Numbered from the stretch's first letter, positions 38,425 to 47,729 are shown. The stretch: 64,000 nt of DNA from Paracidovorax avenae (GCF_040892545.1 NZ_CP156079.1:4127501-4191500); one strand, 5' to 3'. Notes: generated by a model from the letters alone, not told the origin. Numbers and translations: made by a program.

Positions 38425-39813
38425 ATGAGAACAACACCAGACATGTCCGCCGCTGGCGGCGGCTCAGCAGGCGGAGCACCCCGCAACGGCCCGCTCGACA
38501 TCGCCGTCATCGGCAGCGGTATCTCCGGCCTGGCCGCAGCCTGGCTGCTGGCCAGCCGCCACCGGGTGACCGTGTACGAGGCCGATGCGCGCCCCGGCGG
38601 CCACAGCCATACCGTGGAGGTACCGGGCCCCTCCGGCACCGTGGCCGTCGATACCGGGTTCATCGTCTACAACGAATCGGCCTACCCCAACCTGACGGCC
38701 CTGTTCGCGCACCTCGGGGTGGAAACCGTTGCCACCGACATGTCGTTCGGAGTCAGCATGGACGGCGGAGCGCTGGAATATTCCGGCTCCGGCCTGTCCG
38801 GCCTGTTCGCGCAGCGCGCCAACCTGCTGCGCCCGCGCTTCTGGTCCATGCTCCGGGATCTGGTGCGCTTCTACCGCCTCGCCCCGGGCGACGCGCAGGA
38901 GATGGGGCTGCTGCCCCTGGATGAATACCTGGACCGCCGCGGCTTCGGCCGCGCCTTCCGCGAAGACCACCTCTACCCCATGGCGGCGGCCATCTGGTCC
39001 ACCCCTGCCGCACGCATCGGCGAGTACCCCACCGAGTCCTTCGTCCGGTTCTGCGAGAACCACCAGTTGCTCAACCTGGGCCACCGGCCCGCATGGCGCA
39101 CGGTCCGGGGCGGCAGCCGCCGCTATGTGGAAAAGCTCGTGGCCGCCCTGGGACAGGACGGCCTGTCGCTCGAACGGGCGGCCGTGGAGGTCCGCCGCAC
39201 GGAAGGCGGCATCCATGTCCGCACCGCCGATGCGCGGGAATCGCGCCGCCACGACCATGTGGTGATCGCGGCCCATGCCGACCAGGCGCTGCGCCTGCTG
39301 CCCGATGCCACGCCGGAGGAGTCGCGCTGGCTGGGCGCGTTCGGCTACAGCCGCAACCGCACCGTTCTGCACAGCGACCCGGCCCTGATGCCGCTCCGCC
39401 GCGCGGTCTGGTCCAGCTGGAACTACGCCAGCGACCGCAGCCTGGCGGACGGCCTGAGCGTGACTTACTGGATGAACCGGCTCCAGCACCTGCCCGATGA
39501 CCTGCCGCTGTTCGTGACGCTGAACCCGGTCCGCGAACCCGATCCCCGCCACGTGCTGCACACGCAAACGTACGAACACCCCATCTTCGACGGCAACGCG
39601 CTGCGCGCCCAGCGGCAGTTGTGGAGCCTCCAGGGACAGCGGCGCACCTGGTTCTGCGGCGCGTATTTCGGCGCGGGCTTCCACGAGGATGGTTTGCAGG
39701 CGGGCCTCGCCGTGGCGGAGGCCCTGGGCGGTGTGCGGCGCCCCTGGACCGTGCCGAACGAATCGGGCCGGATCCACTGCGCGCCGGCGCATGCGCCCGG
39801 AGCACCGGCATGA
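38425..39813 (+). CDS. FAD/NAD-dependent oxidoreductase (amine-oxidase-like, COG2907)
   Basis: A 462-residue flavoprotein. The Rossmann motif 'IAVIGSGISGLAAAWLLA' begins near residue 25, then 'VYEADARPGGHSHTVEV', 'VDTGFIVYNESAYPNL', 'WRTVRGGSRRYVEKLV' and C-terminal 'WFCGAYFGAGFHEDGLQAGL'. Such proteins occur with DUF1365 and CFA-synthase genes in RpoE-ChrR regulons and are thought to act on unsaturated acyl chains. ATG at 38425 has GAGGA 6 bp upstream. It overlaps the DUF1365 gene by ATGA. The reaction is not known from sequence. Confidence 0.9.
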   Translation: MRTTPDMSAAGGGSAGGAPRNGPLDIAVIGSGISGLAAAWLLASRHRVTVYEADARPGGHSHTVEVPGPSGTVAVDTGFIVYNESAYPNLTALFAHLGVETVATDMSFGVSMDGGALEYSGSGLSGLFAQRANLLRPRFWSMLRDLVRFYRLAPGDAQEMGLLPLDEYLDRRGFGRAFREDHLYPMAAAIWSTPAARIGEYPTESFVRFCENHQLLNLGHRPAWRTVRGGSRRYVEKLVAALGQDGLSLERAAVEVRRTEGGIHVRTADARESRRHDHVVIAAHADQALRLLPDATPEESRWLGAFGYSRNRTVLHSDPALMPLRRAVWSSWNYASDRSLADGLSVTYWMNRLQHLPDDLPLFVTLNPVREPDPRHVLHTQTYEHPIFDGNALRAQRQLWSLQGQRRTWFCGAYFGAGFHEDGLQAGLAVAEALGGVRRPWTVPNESGRIHCAPAHAPGAPA

Positions 39814-40625
39814 TTCCCGCGACCGTGCCCGTGCCGGGAAGCGCCCTGTGCGTCGGGGAAGTCACGCACCAGCGCCACCGCCCCGCACGCCACCGCCTGC
39901 GCTACCGCGTCCATGCGCTCTGGCTGGACGTGGACGAACTGCCGGAGCTGGCGCGCCGTCTGCGTCTCTTCTCCCTCAACCGCTTCAACCTGTTCAGCCT
40001 GCACGAGCGGGACTACGGTCCGGGCACGGGCGAGACCCTGCGCAGCCACGTGGAGCGCCAGCTCGCCGCGGCGGGCATCCTGACGGGCATCGGCCCCATC
40101 CGCATGCTGACCATGCCGCGCATCCTGGGATACGCCTTCAATCCGCTCACGGTATATGCCTGCCACCGGCCCGACGGCGGCCTGCTCGCAGTGCTCTACG
40201 AAGTGAACAACACCTTCGGCGAGCGCCACAGCTACCTGGTGGCGGTGCCCGGTGCGCAGGCGCACGAGGCACGGCAGCGCCATGGATGCGGCAAGTCCTT
40301 CCATGTCTCGCCCTTCCTGCCCCTGTCCCTGCGCTATGCATTCGACCTGCGGCGCCCGCAGGTCCCCGGCGACGGGCTGTCGCTCGGCGTGACGGCCGGC
40401 GACGCCGCCGGCCCCGTGCTCCACGCGGCATGGCGGCTGCGCATGCGCCCCCTGACGGACGGCGCGCTCGTCCGCGCCTTCTTCACGCATCCCCTGCTCA
40501 CGCTGAAGGTGATGGGCGCGATCCACTGGGAGGCACTGCAGATCTGGCTCAAGGGCGTGCAAGTCCATGCCAAGCCGCCGGCCCCCGAGCGGCACCTCAC
40601 CATCATCCGCCCCGAAGAAACATGA
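39810..40625 (+). CDS. DUF1365-family protein
   Basis: A 271-residue protein with the DUF1365 signatures 'ALCVGEVTHQRHRPARHRL', 'GYAFNPLTVYACHRPDG', 'LYEVNNTFGERHSYL' and 'KSFHVSPFLPL'. Predicted soluble, of unknown chemistry, and almost always adjacent to COG2907 and CFA-synthase genes as here. It overlaps both neighbours by ATGA, which implies a shared pathway on membrane lipids. Confidence 0.9.
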   Translation: MIPATVPVPGSALCVGEVTHQRHRPARHRLRYRVHALWLDVDELPELARRLRLFSLNRFNLFSLHERDYGPGTGETLRSHVERQLAAAGILTGIGPIRMLTMPRILGYAFNPLTVYACHRPDGGLLAVLYEVNNTFGERHSYLVAVPGAQAHEARQRHGCGKSFHVSPFLPLSLRYAFDLRRPQVPGDGLSLGVTAGDAAGPVLHAAWRLRMRPLTDGALVRAFFTHPLLTLKVMGAIHWEALQIWLKGVQVHAKPPAPERHLTIIRPEET

Positions 40626-41905
40626 CGCCCTCCTCCACCTCGCCCACGAAGGCCGCGAGCGGCCTGTCCACGGAATCGTCCGTCCACCACCTGCCGCATG
40701 CGCGGCGCTCCGCCCGCCAGCCCTGGCTGCACCGCCCCCTGGAACGTCTGCTGCGCCGTCTGCTCTCCAGCATGGCCTGCGGGTCGCTCTCGGTGCACCT
40801 GCCGGACGGCAGGGCCCTGCATGGTGCCGGCGCAGAGCCCGGACCGCAGGCGGCCCTGGTCCTGCACGGGTGGAAGCCCGTGTGGCGGCTGCTGGCCGGC
40901 GGCGACCTCGGCCTGGCGGAGGGATACCGCCAGGGTGAATGGTCCACGCCGGACCTCACAGCCCTGCTGGAGTGCGGCAGCCGCAACGAGGCCCCCTGGA
41001 GCCGTGCCACCGGAGGCGGCTGGCCGGCACGCTGGGCGGGCCGGCTGCGCCACCTGCTGCGCTCCAACTCCCGCGGCGGAAGCCGGCGCAACATCGCCTT
41101 CCACTACGACCTGGGCAACGACTTCTACGCCCAGTGGCTGGACCCGTCGATGCTTTACTCCAGCGCGATCTATCCCACGGGAGCGGAATCGCTCGAGGCG
41201 GCCCAGGCCGTGAAGCTGGAGCGCATCGCGCAACACCTGGCCCTGCAGCCCGGCGACAACGTGCTGGAAATCGGCTGCGGCTGGGGCGCGCTGGCGCAGG
41301 ACATGGCCCGGCGAGGCGCCCGGGTGACGGGCATCACGCTGTCTTCAGAGCAGTTGCGCTTCGCGCAGGAGCGCACGCGGCAGGCGGAACTGCAGGACGC
41401 CGTGGAACTGCGGCTGCAGGACTACCGGGACGTGCCCGGCACCTTCGACCACATCGTCTCCATCGAGATGCTGGAGGCCGTCGGCGAATCCTACTGGCCC
41501 ACCTACTTCGCCACCCTGCGCGACCGCCTGCGGCCGGGCGGGCGCGCCGTACTCCAGGTGATCACCATCGCGGACCGCCACTTCGAGCACTACCGTTCGG
41601 GGGCGGACTTCATCCAGCGGTACATCTTCCCGGGCGGCATGCTGCCCTCGCCTTCGGTGCTGGCAAGCCAGGCAGCGGGTGCAGGCCTGCGCATCCGCTC
41701 CAGCGAGACCTTCGGCCCCGACTACGCCACCACCCTGGCCCAATGGCGCCAGCGCTTCCAGTCCGCCTGGCCATCCATCGAGCCGCTGGGCTTCGACGAG
41801 CCGTTCCGCAGGCTCTGGGAGTACTACCTGTGCTATTGCGAAGCCGGCTTCCGCACGGGACACATCGACGTGGGCCTCTATACCCTCGAGCACGCCGCCA
41901 GTTGA
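40622..41905 (+). CDS. Cyclopropane-fatty-acyl-phospholipid synthase family protein
   Basis: A 427-residue CFA synthase-like enzyme. The N-terminal domain binds lipid; the catalytic domain has 'FHYDLGNDFYAQWLDPSMLY', 'VLEIGCGWGALAQDMARRG', 'GITLSSEQLRFAQER', 'VSIEMLEAVGESYW' and 'YIFPGGMLPS', all canonical. It uses S-adenosylmethionine to methylate or methylenate double bonds in phospholipid acyl chains. In Rhodobacter, related genes in the RpoE regulon make methylated or furan fatty acids, so that product is a possibility next to cyclopropane. Third gene of the coupled unit begun at 38425. Confidence 0.9.
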   Translation: MTPSSTSPTKAASGLSTESSVHHLPHARRSARQPWLHRPLERLLRRLLSSMACGSLSVHLPDGRALHGAGAEPGPQAALVLHGWKPVWRLLAGGDLGLAEGYRQGEWSTPDLTALLECGSRNEAPWSRATGGGWPARWAGRLRHLLRSNSRGGSRRNIAFHYDLGNDFYAQWLDPSMLYSSAIYPTGAESLEAAQAVKLERIAQHLALQPGDNVLEIGCGWGALAQDMARRGARVTGITLSSEQLRFAQERTRQAELQDAVELRLQDYRDVPGTFDHIVSIEMLEAVGESYWPTYFATLRDRLRPGGRAVLQVITIADRHFEHYRSGADFIQRYIFPGGMLPSPSVLASQAAGAGLRIRSSETFGPDYATTLAQWRQRFQSAWPSIEPLGFDEPFRRLWEYYLCYCEAGFRTGHIDVGLYTLEHAAS

Positions 41906-41951
41906 GCAGTCCGCCCGGGGCAGCGTCCCACCGTACCGCCCTGCAGCCGCG

Positions 41952-42758
41952 CTAGCGGTCGGCCGTGCCGGGCTCGGCCATCCTCCGGTGCTGCGCCGCG
42001 ACCAGCTGGGAGGGGGCCACCTTCGCCAGGGCCACCTGCAGCTTGTTGCCCAGCCCCACCACCACGTCCGCCTCACCCGCCTCCATCGCTGCGTAGCCCG
42101 TGCGCGCCACCTCGGCCGGATCGGACTTGCCGGACTGGGTGCCGAACTTCGTGTCCAGCATGCCTGCCCGCTCGAAGAACGCGGTGTCGGTCACACCCGG
42201 CATGAGACAGGTCACCGTCACACCGCAATCCTGCAGTTCGTCGCGCAACGCCGCAGCGAACGAATCGACGAACGCCTTGGTGCCGTTGTACACGGCCTGG
42301 AAGCTGCCGGGCAGGAAGCCGGCGATCGATCCGGTGATGAGGATGCGTCCCCGGCCGGCCGCACACATGCGCTGTGCCACGCGCTGCACCAGCCACACGG
42401 TGCCGGTCACGTTGGTATCGATCACGTGGCGCACGTCGGCAAACGGCTGGTCCAGGAAGGCCCCACCCAGGCCGTGGCCCGCATTGGCCATGAGCGCATG
42501 CACCATGCGGTCGCCGACGACCGCCCAGAGTTTTTCCAGCCCTTCGGCCGTGGCCAGGTCCACCTGGATGAACTCGACCTCCGCGCCTTCGGCGCGCAAG
42601 GCGTCGGCGGCCCCGTTGAGGGGAGTGTCCGCCGCCAGTACCAGGTTGTAGCCGCCCCGGGCGGCGCAACGCGCCAGTTCCAGGCCGATCCCGGACGACG
42701 CTCCCGTGACCACCGCCAGGGGCCGCAGGGCGTCCCCATTACCTTCGATCGATTTCAT
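41952..42758 (-). CDS. Short-chain dehydrogenase/reductase
   Basis: A 268-residue classical SDR: NAD(P)-binding 'VVTGASSGIGLELAR' (residues 16-30), 'ANAGHG', Ser in 'ITGSIAG' and catalytic Tyr-x3-Lys in 'VYNGTKAF'. Substrate unknown. It converges on the CFA-type gene with a 46-bp gap. SDRs accompany the corresponding RpoE-controlled cluster in Rhodobacter. An imperfect link, because it lies on the opposite strand; a perfect dyad at 42886 is upstream of its start. Confidence 0.88.
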   Translation of the reverse strand: MKSIEGNGDALRPLAVVTGASSGIGLELARCAARGGYNLVLAADTPLNGAADALRAEGAEVEFIQVDLATAEGLEKLWAVVGDRMVHALMANAGHGLGGAFLDQPFADVRHVIDTNVTGTVWLVQRVAQRMCAAGRGRILITGSIAGFLPGSFQAVYNGTKAFVDSFAAALRDELQDCGVTVTCLMPGVTDTAFFERAGMLDTKFGTQSGKSDPAEVARTGYAAMEAGEADVVVGLGNKLQVALAKVAPSQLVAAQHRRMAEPGTADR

Positions 42759-42885
42759 TGCGAGACCTCTTTCCGATCAGATGCGTGAAAGGCGCGGCAC
42801 CCGCACGACTGCCGCTGTCCGCGCAGGACGGGACGGGCAGCAGTGGTCCGGGCGCCTGGACATGCACCATGGTGGAATCGGCAGC

Positions 42886-42906
42886 GGTGTCCGACTGTCG
42901 GACACC
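42886..42906. promoter_or_regulatory. Perfect 10-bp inverted repeat, possible operator
   Basis: GGTGTCCGAC and GTCGGACACC flank a single T. It lies between the divergent SDR (start 42758) and SPOR-protein (start 42993) genes. No T-run follows on either strand, so it is not an intrinsic terminator. The symmetry fits a dimeric repressor site, but no cognate regulator is adjacent. Confidence 0.4.
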
Positions 42907-42992
42907 ACCCCGCACCGGCCGGCGACAAAATCGCGCTTTCCCATGCCGGGCGGCCTGCCGGGCCGCAGGCGGCCCATGCCAGAATCCGGACC

Positions 42993-44396
42993 ATGTCCGC
43001 ACCATCGGCCTACGCGGTCACGGCCGCCACCACCGCCCGACGCTCCACGGAAAACACCATGGCCGCGCTGTACCGCGCCGCCCTGGGCCCTATCGGCGCG
43101 GCGAGGTACCTGCCCGCCTTCGAGCGCTTCGACGAAGCCGGCCGCGCGTTGCCCGGGTGGAACTGGGCCGCCGCGTTGCTCACGCTCAACTGGATGGTGT
43201 TCCGGCAGCTGTGGAGCGCAGCGCTCGTCTATGTCGCCGCACTCGAGGGCCTGGCGCTCCTGGCCGTCGCGGTCGGCCGCTACACCGGCACCTGGCCGCT
43301 TCCGGTGCTCGCCGGCCTGGGCCTGGCGGTCCTGCTGGCGGCTACCGTGATTCCGGGGCTCTACGGCAACGCCATCGTCCATGGCGAAATCCGCAAGCGG
43401 ATCACCAAGGCGCTCGCGGCCTCCGCCACGCTTGCCCAGGCCCAGCAGCGGCTGGAAGAAAATGCGCCGACGCAGCGCCGGCTCCTGTGGATCGGCGCGG
43501 CCAACGCCATGCTGGCCCTGCTGCTGGCCGCGTTGCTGCTGTTCCAGCCGGATCTGTCCGCCATGGGGCCTGCCACCGCCTCCCACGCGCCGCCTGCTGC
43601 CGCGGAGGGCACACGGGCCACCGCGTCCGCCGTGCAGGCGCCTGCGTCGGACGCGCCTTCCGGCCTGTCCGGGGACGCACCGGCTTCCGCAGGTACCGCG
43701 GATCCGGCCTCCGTCCCCTACCCTGCCTCACCCCTCGCTTCAGCACCTGCCGCCCCCACCTCCGCGCCATCGGCAGCCGATCCGGCCGACGGGGCGTCCC
43801 GGCCCGCCCCTCCCGCAGCGCAGACTCCGGCACCGGCCAGCTCCAGGGCAACATCGCCGCCCATCACCGGCCCGGCCGCGGCAACCCAAGCCATGCCAGG
43901 TCCCGCCCCGGCGGCATCCACATCCTCTCCAGCCACACCCTCTCCGGCCGTGGCGCCGGCATCCGCCGCGTCATCCCCCACCGCAGCTGGCAACGCCTCT
44001 GCGCGGTCCCCGGCGGCCTCCGCCGCGGCGTCCACCGCCACCCGGCCGGCCCAGGCACCGGCCAGCGCCGCCTCCCGCCGCACGGGCCCCTCGGCGGCTT
44101 CGCGTCCGGCTGCGCCTGCCACCGCGGACCGCGCCGACTCCGCAACGGTGCCTGCACGCAAGCTCTACATCAACGTCGGCCTTTTTGCCGAGCCTGCGAA
44201 TGCGCAACGCGCGCACGGCATGCTCCGGGGGGCCGGCATTCCGGCGGCCACGCAGCCGGTCACCGCGGCAGATGGCCGCGAACTGCTGCGGGTGCGCGCC
44301 GGCCCGTTCACCTCGGCGTCGCAAGCCAATGCAGCCGCCGCGCGCATCCGCGCCCTCGGGCTGGAAACCGCGGCCGCGGCGGCGCAGCGTCCGTGA
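42993..44396 (+). CDS. DUF2628-like membrane protein with C-terminal SPOR domain
   Basis: A 467-residue protein in three parts. Residues about 40-185 resemble DUF2628, with 'WNWAAALLTLNWMVFRQLW' and 'GLYGNAIVHGEI' and three or four hydrophobic helices. About 200 residues of Ala/Pro/Ser/Thr low-complexity linker follow. The last 75 residues form a SPOR domain ('KLYINVGLFAEPANAQRAHGM', 'LLRVRAGPFTSASQANAAAARI'). SPOR domains bind denuded peptidoglycan, often at the division site, so a cell-envelope role is likely. If the linker is periplasmic, the topology puts the N-terminus inside. Confidence 0.8.
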   Translation: MSAPSAYAVTAATTARRSTENTMAALYRAALGPIGAARYLPAFERFDEAGRALPGWNWAAALLTLNWMVFRQLWSAALVYVAALEGLALLAVAVGRYTGTWPLPVLAGLGLAVLLAATVIPGLYGNAIVHGEIRKRITKALAASATLAQAQQRLEENAPTQRRLLWIGAANAMLALLLAALLLFQPDLSAMGPATASHAPPAAAEGTRATASAVQAPASDAPSGLSGDAPASAGTADPASVPYPASPLASAPAAPTSAPSAADPADGASRPAPPAAQTPAPASSRATSPPITGPAAATQAMPGPAPAASTSSPATPSPAVAPASAASSPTAAGNASARSPAASAAASTATRPAQAPASAASRRTGPSAASRPAAPATADRADSATVPARKLYINVGLFAEPANAQRAHGMLRGAGIPAATQPVTAADGRELLRVRAGPFTSASQANAAAARIRALGLETAAAAAQRP

Positions 44397-44512
44397 CGCC
44401 ACCGTCCGCTGCAGCCCCGTGTTACCGCTCGTGACGATCCCGGACCGCCCGCTGCGCTAAGGTCCGGCAACAGACACCCTGCCCACCTTTTCAGATGACG
44501 GAGCTTCCATCC

Positions 44513-44848
44513 ATGCGCACCACTGCCAGCCTTCTCGCCACCGCCGCCTTCGCACTCCTCGCCGGTGGCTGCAGCACGGCGAACATGCCGTGGGGCGGAC
44601 AGCCCGCGCCGGCGCCGGTCGGCCCGACCGGCGCCCCCATGGGCGGCACCTGCAACGCCCAGCCGGCCCAGGCCCTGATCGGCCAGAACAGCACCGCGAG
44701 GGTGGTCGAGGATGCGCGCGTGCGGTCCGGGTCCCAGCTGGCACGGCTGCTGCGCCCCGGGCAGATGGTCACCAAGGAATACGACCCGCAGCGCCTCAAT
44801 CTCGAGGTGGACAACTCCGGCCGCATCACCGCGGCCCGCTGCGGCTGA
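44513..44848 (+). CDS. Peptidase-inhibitor I78-family lipoprotein
   Basis: A 111-residue precursor with a lipobox 'LLAGGCS' (Cys at about 23). The mature part has the I78 pattern: 'CNAQPAQALIGQ', 'LARLLRPGQMVTKEYDPQRL', 'NLEVDNSGRITAARCG', with a Cys at each end. I78 proteins are predicted serine-protease inhibitors, probably periplasmic or outer-membrane. ATG at 44513 has GGAG 9 bp upstream; 44495 is an alternative. Converges on hemW. Confidence 0.85.
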   Translation: MRTTASLLATAAFALLAGGCSTANMPWGGQPAPAPVGPTGAPMGGTCNAQPAQALIGQNSTARVVEDARVRSGSQLARLLRPGQMVTKEYDPQRLNLEVDNSGRITAARCG

Positions 44849-44881
44849 CCTGCCGCGCTGCAGCACGCACCGGAACCCGGT

Positions 44882-46132
44882 TCAGTCCGCCAGGAAGAGT
44901 TCCTGCAGGTCGCTGAGAAAGTCGAACCCGCGCTCCGTGGGGCGCACGCGCGCTGCATCCCGCACGATGAGGCCCTTGCGCCCGGCCTCGTCCAGCGCAC
45001 CCGCGATGGCGCTCAGCGGCAGCCCCGTGCGGTCCACGAAATCCTGCAGCGCGAAGCCCTCGCGCATGCGCAGCGCATTGAGCATGAACTCGAACGGCAG
45101 ATCCGCCCTGCGCACTTCGTGGTCCTGCGCCACGGCGTTGCCGGCCAGGGCCTGCTCCATGTAGCGCTGCGGATCGCGGAACCGCACCTGGCGCACCACG
45201 CGATGGGCGAAGCTGAGCTTGCCGTGCGCCCCCGCGCCGATGCCGAGATAGTCCCCGAACTGCCAGTAGTTCGTGTTGTGCACGCACTGGTGCCCTGGAC
45301 GGGCATAGGCAGAAATCTCGTAGCGGCGCAGCCCCGCCGCTTCCGTCATTTCGGTGATCCGGTCCAGCATGGCATAGGCCAGGTCGTCCTCCGGCACCAC
45401 CGGGGGGAACTTGGCGAAGTAGGTGTTGGGCTCGATGGTCAGGTGGTAGATGGAAAGGTGCGCCGGCTGGAGCGACAGCGCCAGCGCCACGTCCCGCTCC
45501 AGGTCCTCCAGGCGCTGCCCGGGCAGGGCGTACATGATGTCGAGGTTGAACGTATCGAACGCCTGCGCGGCCTCCTGCACCGCAGCCAGGGCCTGCGCAC
45601 GGTCGTGCACCCGCCCCAGCGCCTGCAGGAAGCGGTCGTCGAAGCTCTGCACGCCGACGGACAGCCGCGTCACCCCGGCCGCCCGGTAGGCACGGAAGCG
45701 GTCCTTCTCGAAGGTCCCGGGATTGGCTTCGAGCGTGATCTCGGCATCCGCCTCGAGCCGCAGCCGCGCCCGCACGCCGCCGATCAACTGGTCGATGGCT
45801 TCCGGCGAGAACAGGCTGGGCGTTCCCCCGCCGATGAACACGCTGTGCACCGTACGTCCCCAGACGAGCGGCAACGCGGCTTCCAGGTCTGCCATGAGCG
45901 CATCCAGGTAGCGCTGCTCCTGCAGCGCCCCCGCGCCACCCCGCGCCTCATGCGAATTGAAGTCGCAGTACGGGCACTTCTTCAGGCACCAGGGCAGGTG
46001 CACGTACAGCGACAGCGGCGGCGGGGCGCCCAGGCTCAGGACGCCGGGCCGCATCGAATGCCGCACGTCGCGCAGCGGGGCAGGCGCCTCTTCGGCGCCC
46101 GGGGTGGCGGCAGGAACGATGGGAATGGACAC
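44882..46132 (-). CDS. hemW: Radical SAM heme chaperone HemW
   Basis: 416 residues with the GTG at 46132. The radical-SAM cluster Cys49-x3-Cys53-x2-Cys56 ('WCLKKCPYCDF') is preceded by 'LSLYVHLP'. 'FIGGGTPSLF', 'SVGVQSF' and 'HNTNYWQFGDYLG' follow; the H-N-x-x-Y-W motif separates HemW from coproporphyrinogen oxidase HemN. It inserts heme into target proteins. The start is uncertain: GTG at 46192 or ATG at 46054 are also possible and none has a good ribosome site. Last gene of a group after rph and rdgB. Confidence 0.9.
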   Translation of the reverse strand: MSIPIVPAATPGAEEAPAPLRDVRHSMRPGVLSLGAPPPLSLYVHLPWCLKKCPYCDFNSHEARGGAGALQEQRYLDALMADLEAALPLVWGRTVHSVFIGGGTPSLFSPEAIDQLIGGVRARLRLEADAEITLEANPGTFEKDRFRAYRAAGVTRLSVGVQSFDDRFLQALGRVHDRAQALAAVQEAAQAFDTFNLDIMYALPGQRLEDLERDVALALSLQPAHLSIYHLTIEPNTYFAKFPPVVPEDDLAYAMLDRITEMTEAAGLRRYEISAYARPGHQCVHNTNYWQFGDYLGIGAGAHGKLSFAHRVVRQVRFRDPQRYMEQALAGNAVAQDHEVRRADLPFEFMLNALRMREGFALQDFVDRTGLPLSAIAGALDEAGRKGLIVRDAARVRPTERGFDFLSDLQELFLAD

Positions 46133-46201
46133 GGATGGAAAGCGATGGGAAACAGGAAATGCCGGAGGGGAAAAGGCGTTCGGACCAGGCACCTGGGCGG
46201 A

Positions 46202-46801
46202 TCAGAACCAGCGTTCCCGCATGAGTGCGAGCATCTGCTGCGCGGAACGCCCCCGGTGGCTGTGCGCGTTCTTCACCTCCACGGGCAGCTCGGCGAACGT
46301 CTTGCCGAACTCCGGGATGAACATCACCGGATCGAAGCCGAAGCCCCCGCTGCCGCGCGGCTCCGTGGCGATCTCACCGACCACCCGCCCCACGGCGATC
46401 AGGGGCTCCGGATCGTCGGGGCTGCGCACGGCAACGAGCGTGCTCACCATCGCTGCACGCCGCGAAGCAACGCCCTGCATCTGCTCCAGCAACGCACGCA
46501 CATTGTTTGCGTCACCCTTCTCGTAGCCGAACCGGGTGGCGTAGTAGGCCGTCTGCACGCCCGGCTGCCCGCCGAAGGCATCCACGCATAGGCCAGCATC
46601 GTCGGCCAGCGCCGGCAGTCCGGTGTGCTGCGCGGCGAAACGCGCCTTGGCCAGGGCATTCTCCAAGAAGGTATGGAAGGGTTCGTCCGCCTCGCCCACG
46701 CCGAGGTCCGCCTGCCGCACCAGTTCCACGCCCAGGGGAGAGAACATGCTCTGCAGTTCGGCCAGCTTGCCGCGGTTGTTGGATGCAAGGACGAGTTTCA
46801 T
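46202..46801 (-). CDS. rdgB: Non-canonical purine NTP pyrophosphatase RdgB/HAM1
   Basis: A 199-residue HAM1-family enzyme: 'LVLASNNRGKLAEL' at the N-terminus, 'TFLENALAKARFA', 'ALADDAGLCVDAFGG', 'GFGFDPVMFIPE' and 'SHRGRSAQQM'. It hydrolyses ITP, dITP and XTP to keep them out of nucleic acids. It lies 26 bp after rph and 69 bp before hemW, all on the minus strand, a common arrangement in betaproteobacteria. Confidence 0.95.
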   Translation of the reverse strand: MKLVLASNNRGKLAELQSMFSPLGVELVRQADLGVGEADEPFHTFLENALAKARFAAQHTGLPALADDAGLCVDAFGGQPGVQTAYYATRFGYEKGDANNVRALLEQMQGVASRRAAMVSTLVAVRSPDDPEPLIAVGRVVGEIATEPRGSGGFGFDPVMFIPEFGKTFAELPVEVKNAHSHRGRSAQQMLALMRERWF

Positions 46802-46827
46802 GGTGGGACTGTTTTCGGGAAAAGGGC

Positions 46828-47589
46828 TCACAGGCGGGATGCCGGCGCCGACAGGGCCTGCCGCTGCAGGGCGATGAGAGCGCCCACGCCCTGCGCGGCC
46901 AGGTCGAGCAGCCGGTCCATCTCGCTGCGCGTGAACGCGACACCTTCCGCCGTTCCCTGCACTTCGACGAACCGGCCGCCGTCCATCATGACGACGTTCA
47001 TGTCGGTGTCGCACTGCACATCCTCGGTGTACTCCAGGTCGAGCAGCGGCGTGCCCTGCACGATGCCCACCGACACGGCCGCCAGCGGCGCCGTGATGGG
47101 CGACGCGGCGATCTTCCCGGCCGCCAGCAGGGCCGATACGGCGTCGTGCGCAGCGACCCAGGCACCGGTGATGGCCGCCGTGCGCGTACCGCCGTCGGCC
47201 TGCAGCACGTCGCAATCGAGCTGGATGGTGCGCTCCCCCAGCGCGCGCAGGTCGAACACCGCCCGCAGGCTGCGGCCGATCAGGCGCTGGATTTCCTGCG
47301 TGCGTCCGCTCTGCTTGCCCCGAGCGGCCTCGCGGTCGCTGCGGGTGTGGGTCGCGCGCGGCAGCATGCCGTACTCCGCCGTCACCCAGCCTTCCCCGCT
47401 GCCGCGCTTGTGCGGCGGCACCCGCTCCTCGACGGAGGCGGTGCACAGCACCTTCGTGTGCCCGAACTCGACCAGCACCGAGCCTTCCGCATGCATGGTG
47501 TAGTGGCGGGTGATGCGCACGGGGCGCAGGGCATCGACGCCGCGGCCCGCGCTGCGCTCGAAGGGGACGGAAAGGGAGGAGGAAGGCAT
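46828..47589 (-). CDS. rph: Ribonuclease PH
   Basis: A 253-residue phosphorolytic exoribonuclease: '[20 protein letters not shown]', '[13 protein letters not shown]', '[17 protein letters not shown]', '[20 protein letters not shown]' and '[11 protein letters not shown]' regions. It trims tRNA 3' ends using phosphate. ATG at 47589 is used; it is the first gene of the rph-rdgB-hemW group, after a 140-bp gap from the PP2C gene in which no clear promoter was found. Confidence 0.95.
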   Translation of the reverse strand: MPSSSLSVPFERSAGRGVDALRPVRITRHYTMHAEGSVLVEFGHTKVLCTASVEERVPPHKRGSGEGWVTAEYGMLPRATHTRSDREAARGKQSGRTQEIQRLIGRSLRAVFDLRALGERTIQLDCDVLQADGGTRTAAITGAWVAAHDAVSALLAAGKIAASPITAPLAAVSVGIVQGTPLLDLEYTEDVQCDTDMNVVMMDGGRFVEVQGTAEGVAFTRSEMDRLLDLAAQGVGALIALQRQALSAPASRL

Positions 47590-47729
47590 GGAATGCAACC
47601 GCGTTTGAAAGGAAGTGAATCGGCACCCGGCCGCGACCGGCATCGCCAGCGTACGGTCCGCACGGCAGGGACACCCTCAGAGGCAGCGCCTGGATGCCGC
47701 ACGCCGGGCACCGCCTGCGCCGTGGGCTT

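Noticed and set aside
43600..44150. Dense repetitive Ala/Pro/Ser/Thr coding sequence that looks like a repeat array
   Set aside because: Units are irregular and stay in frame as a low-complexity protein linker; no regular spacers as in CRISPR.
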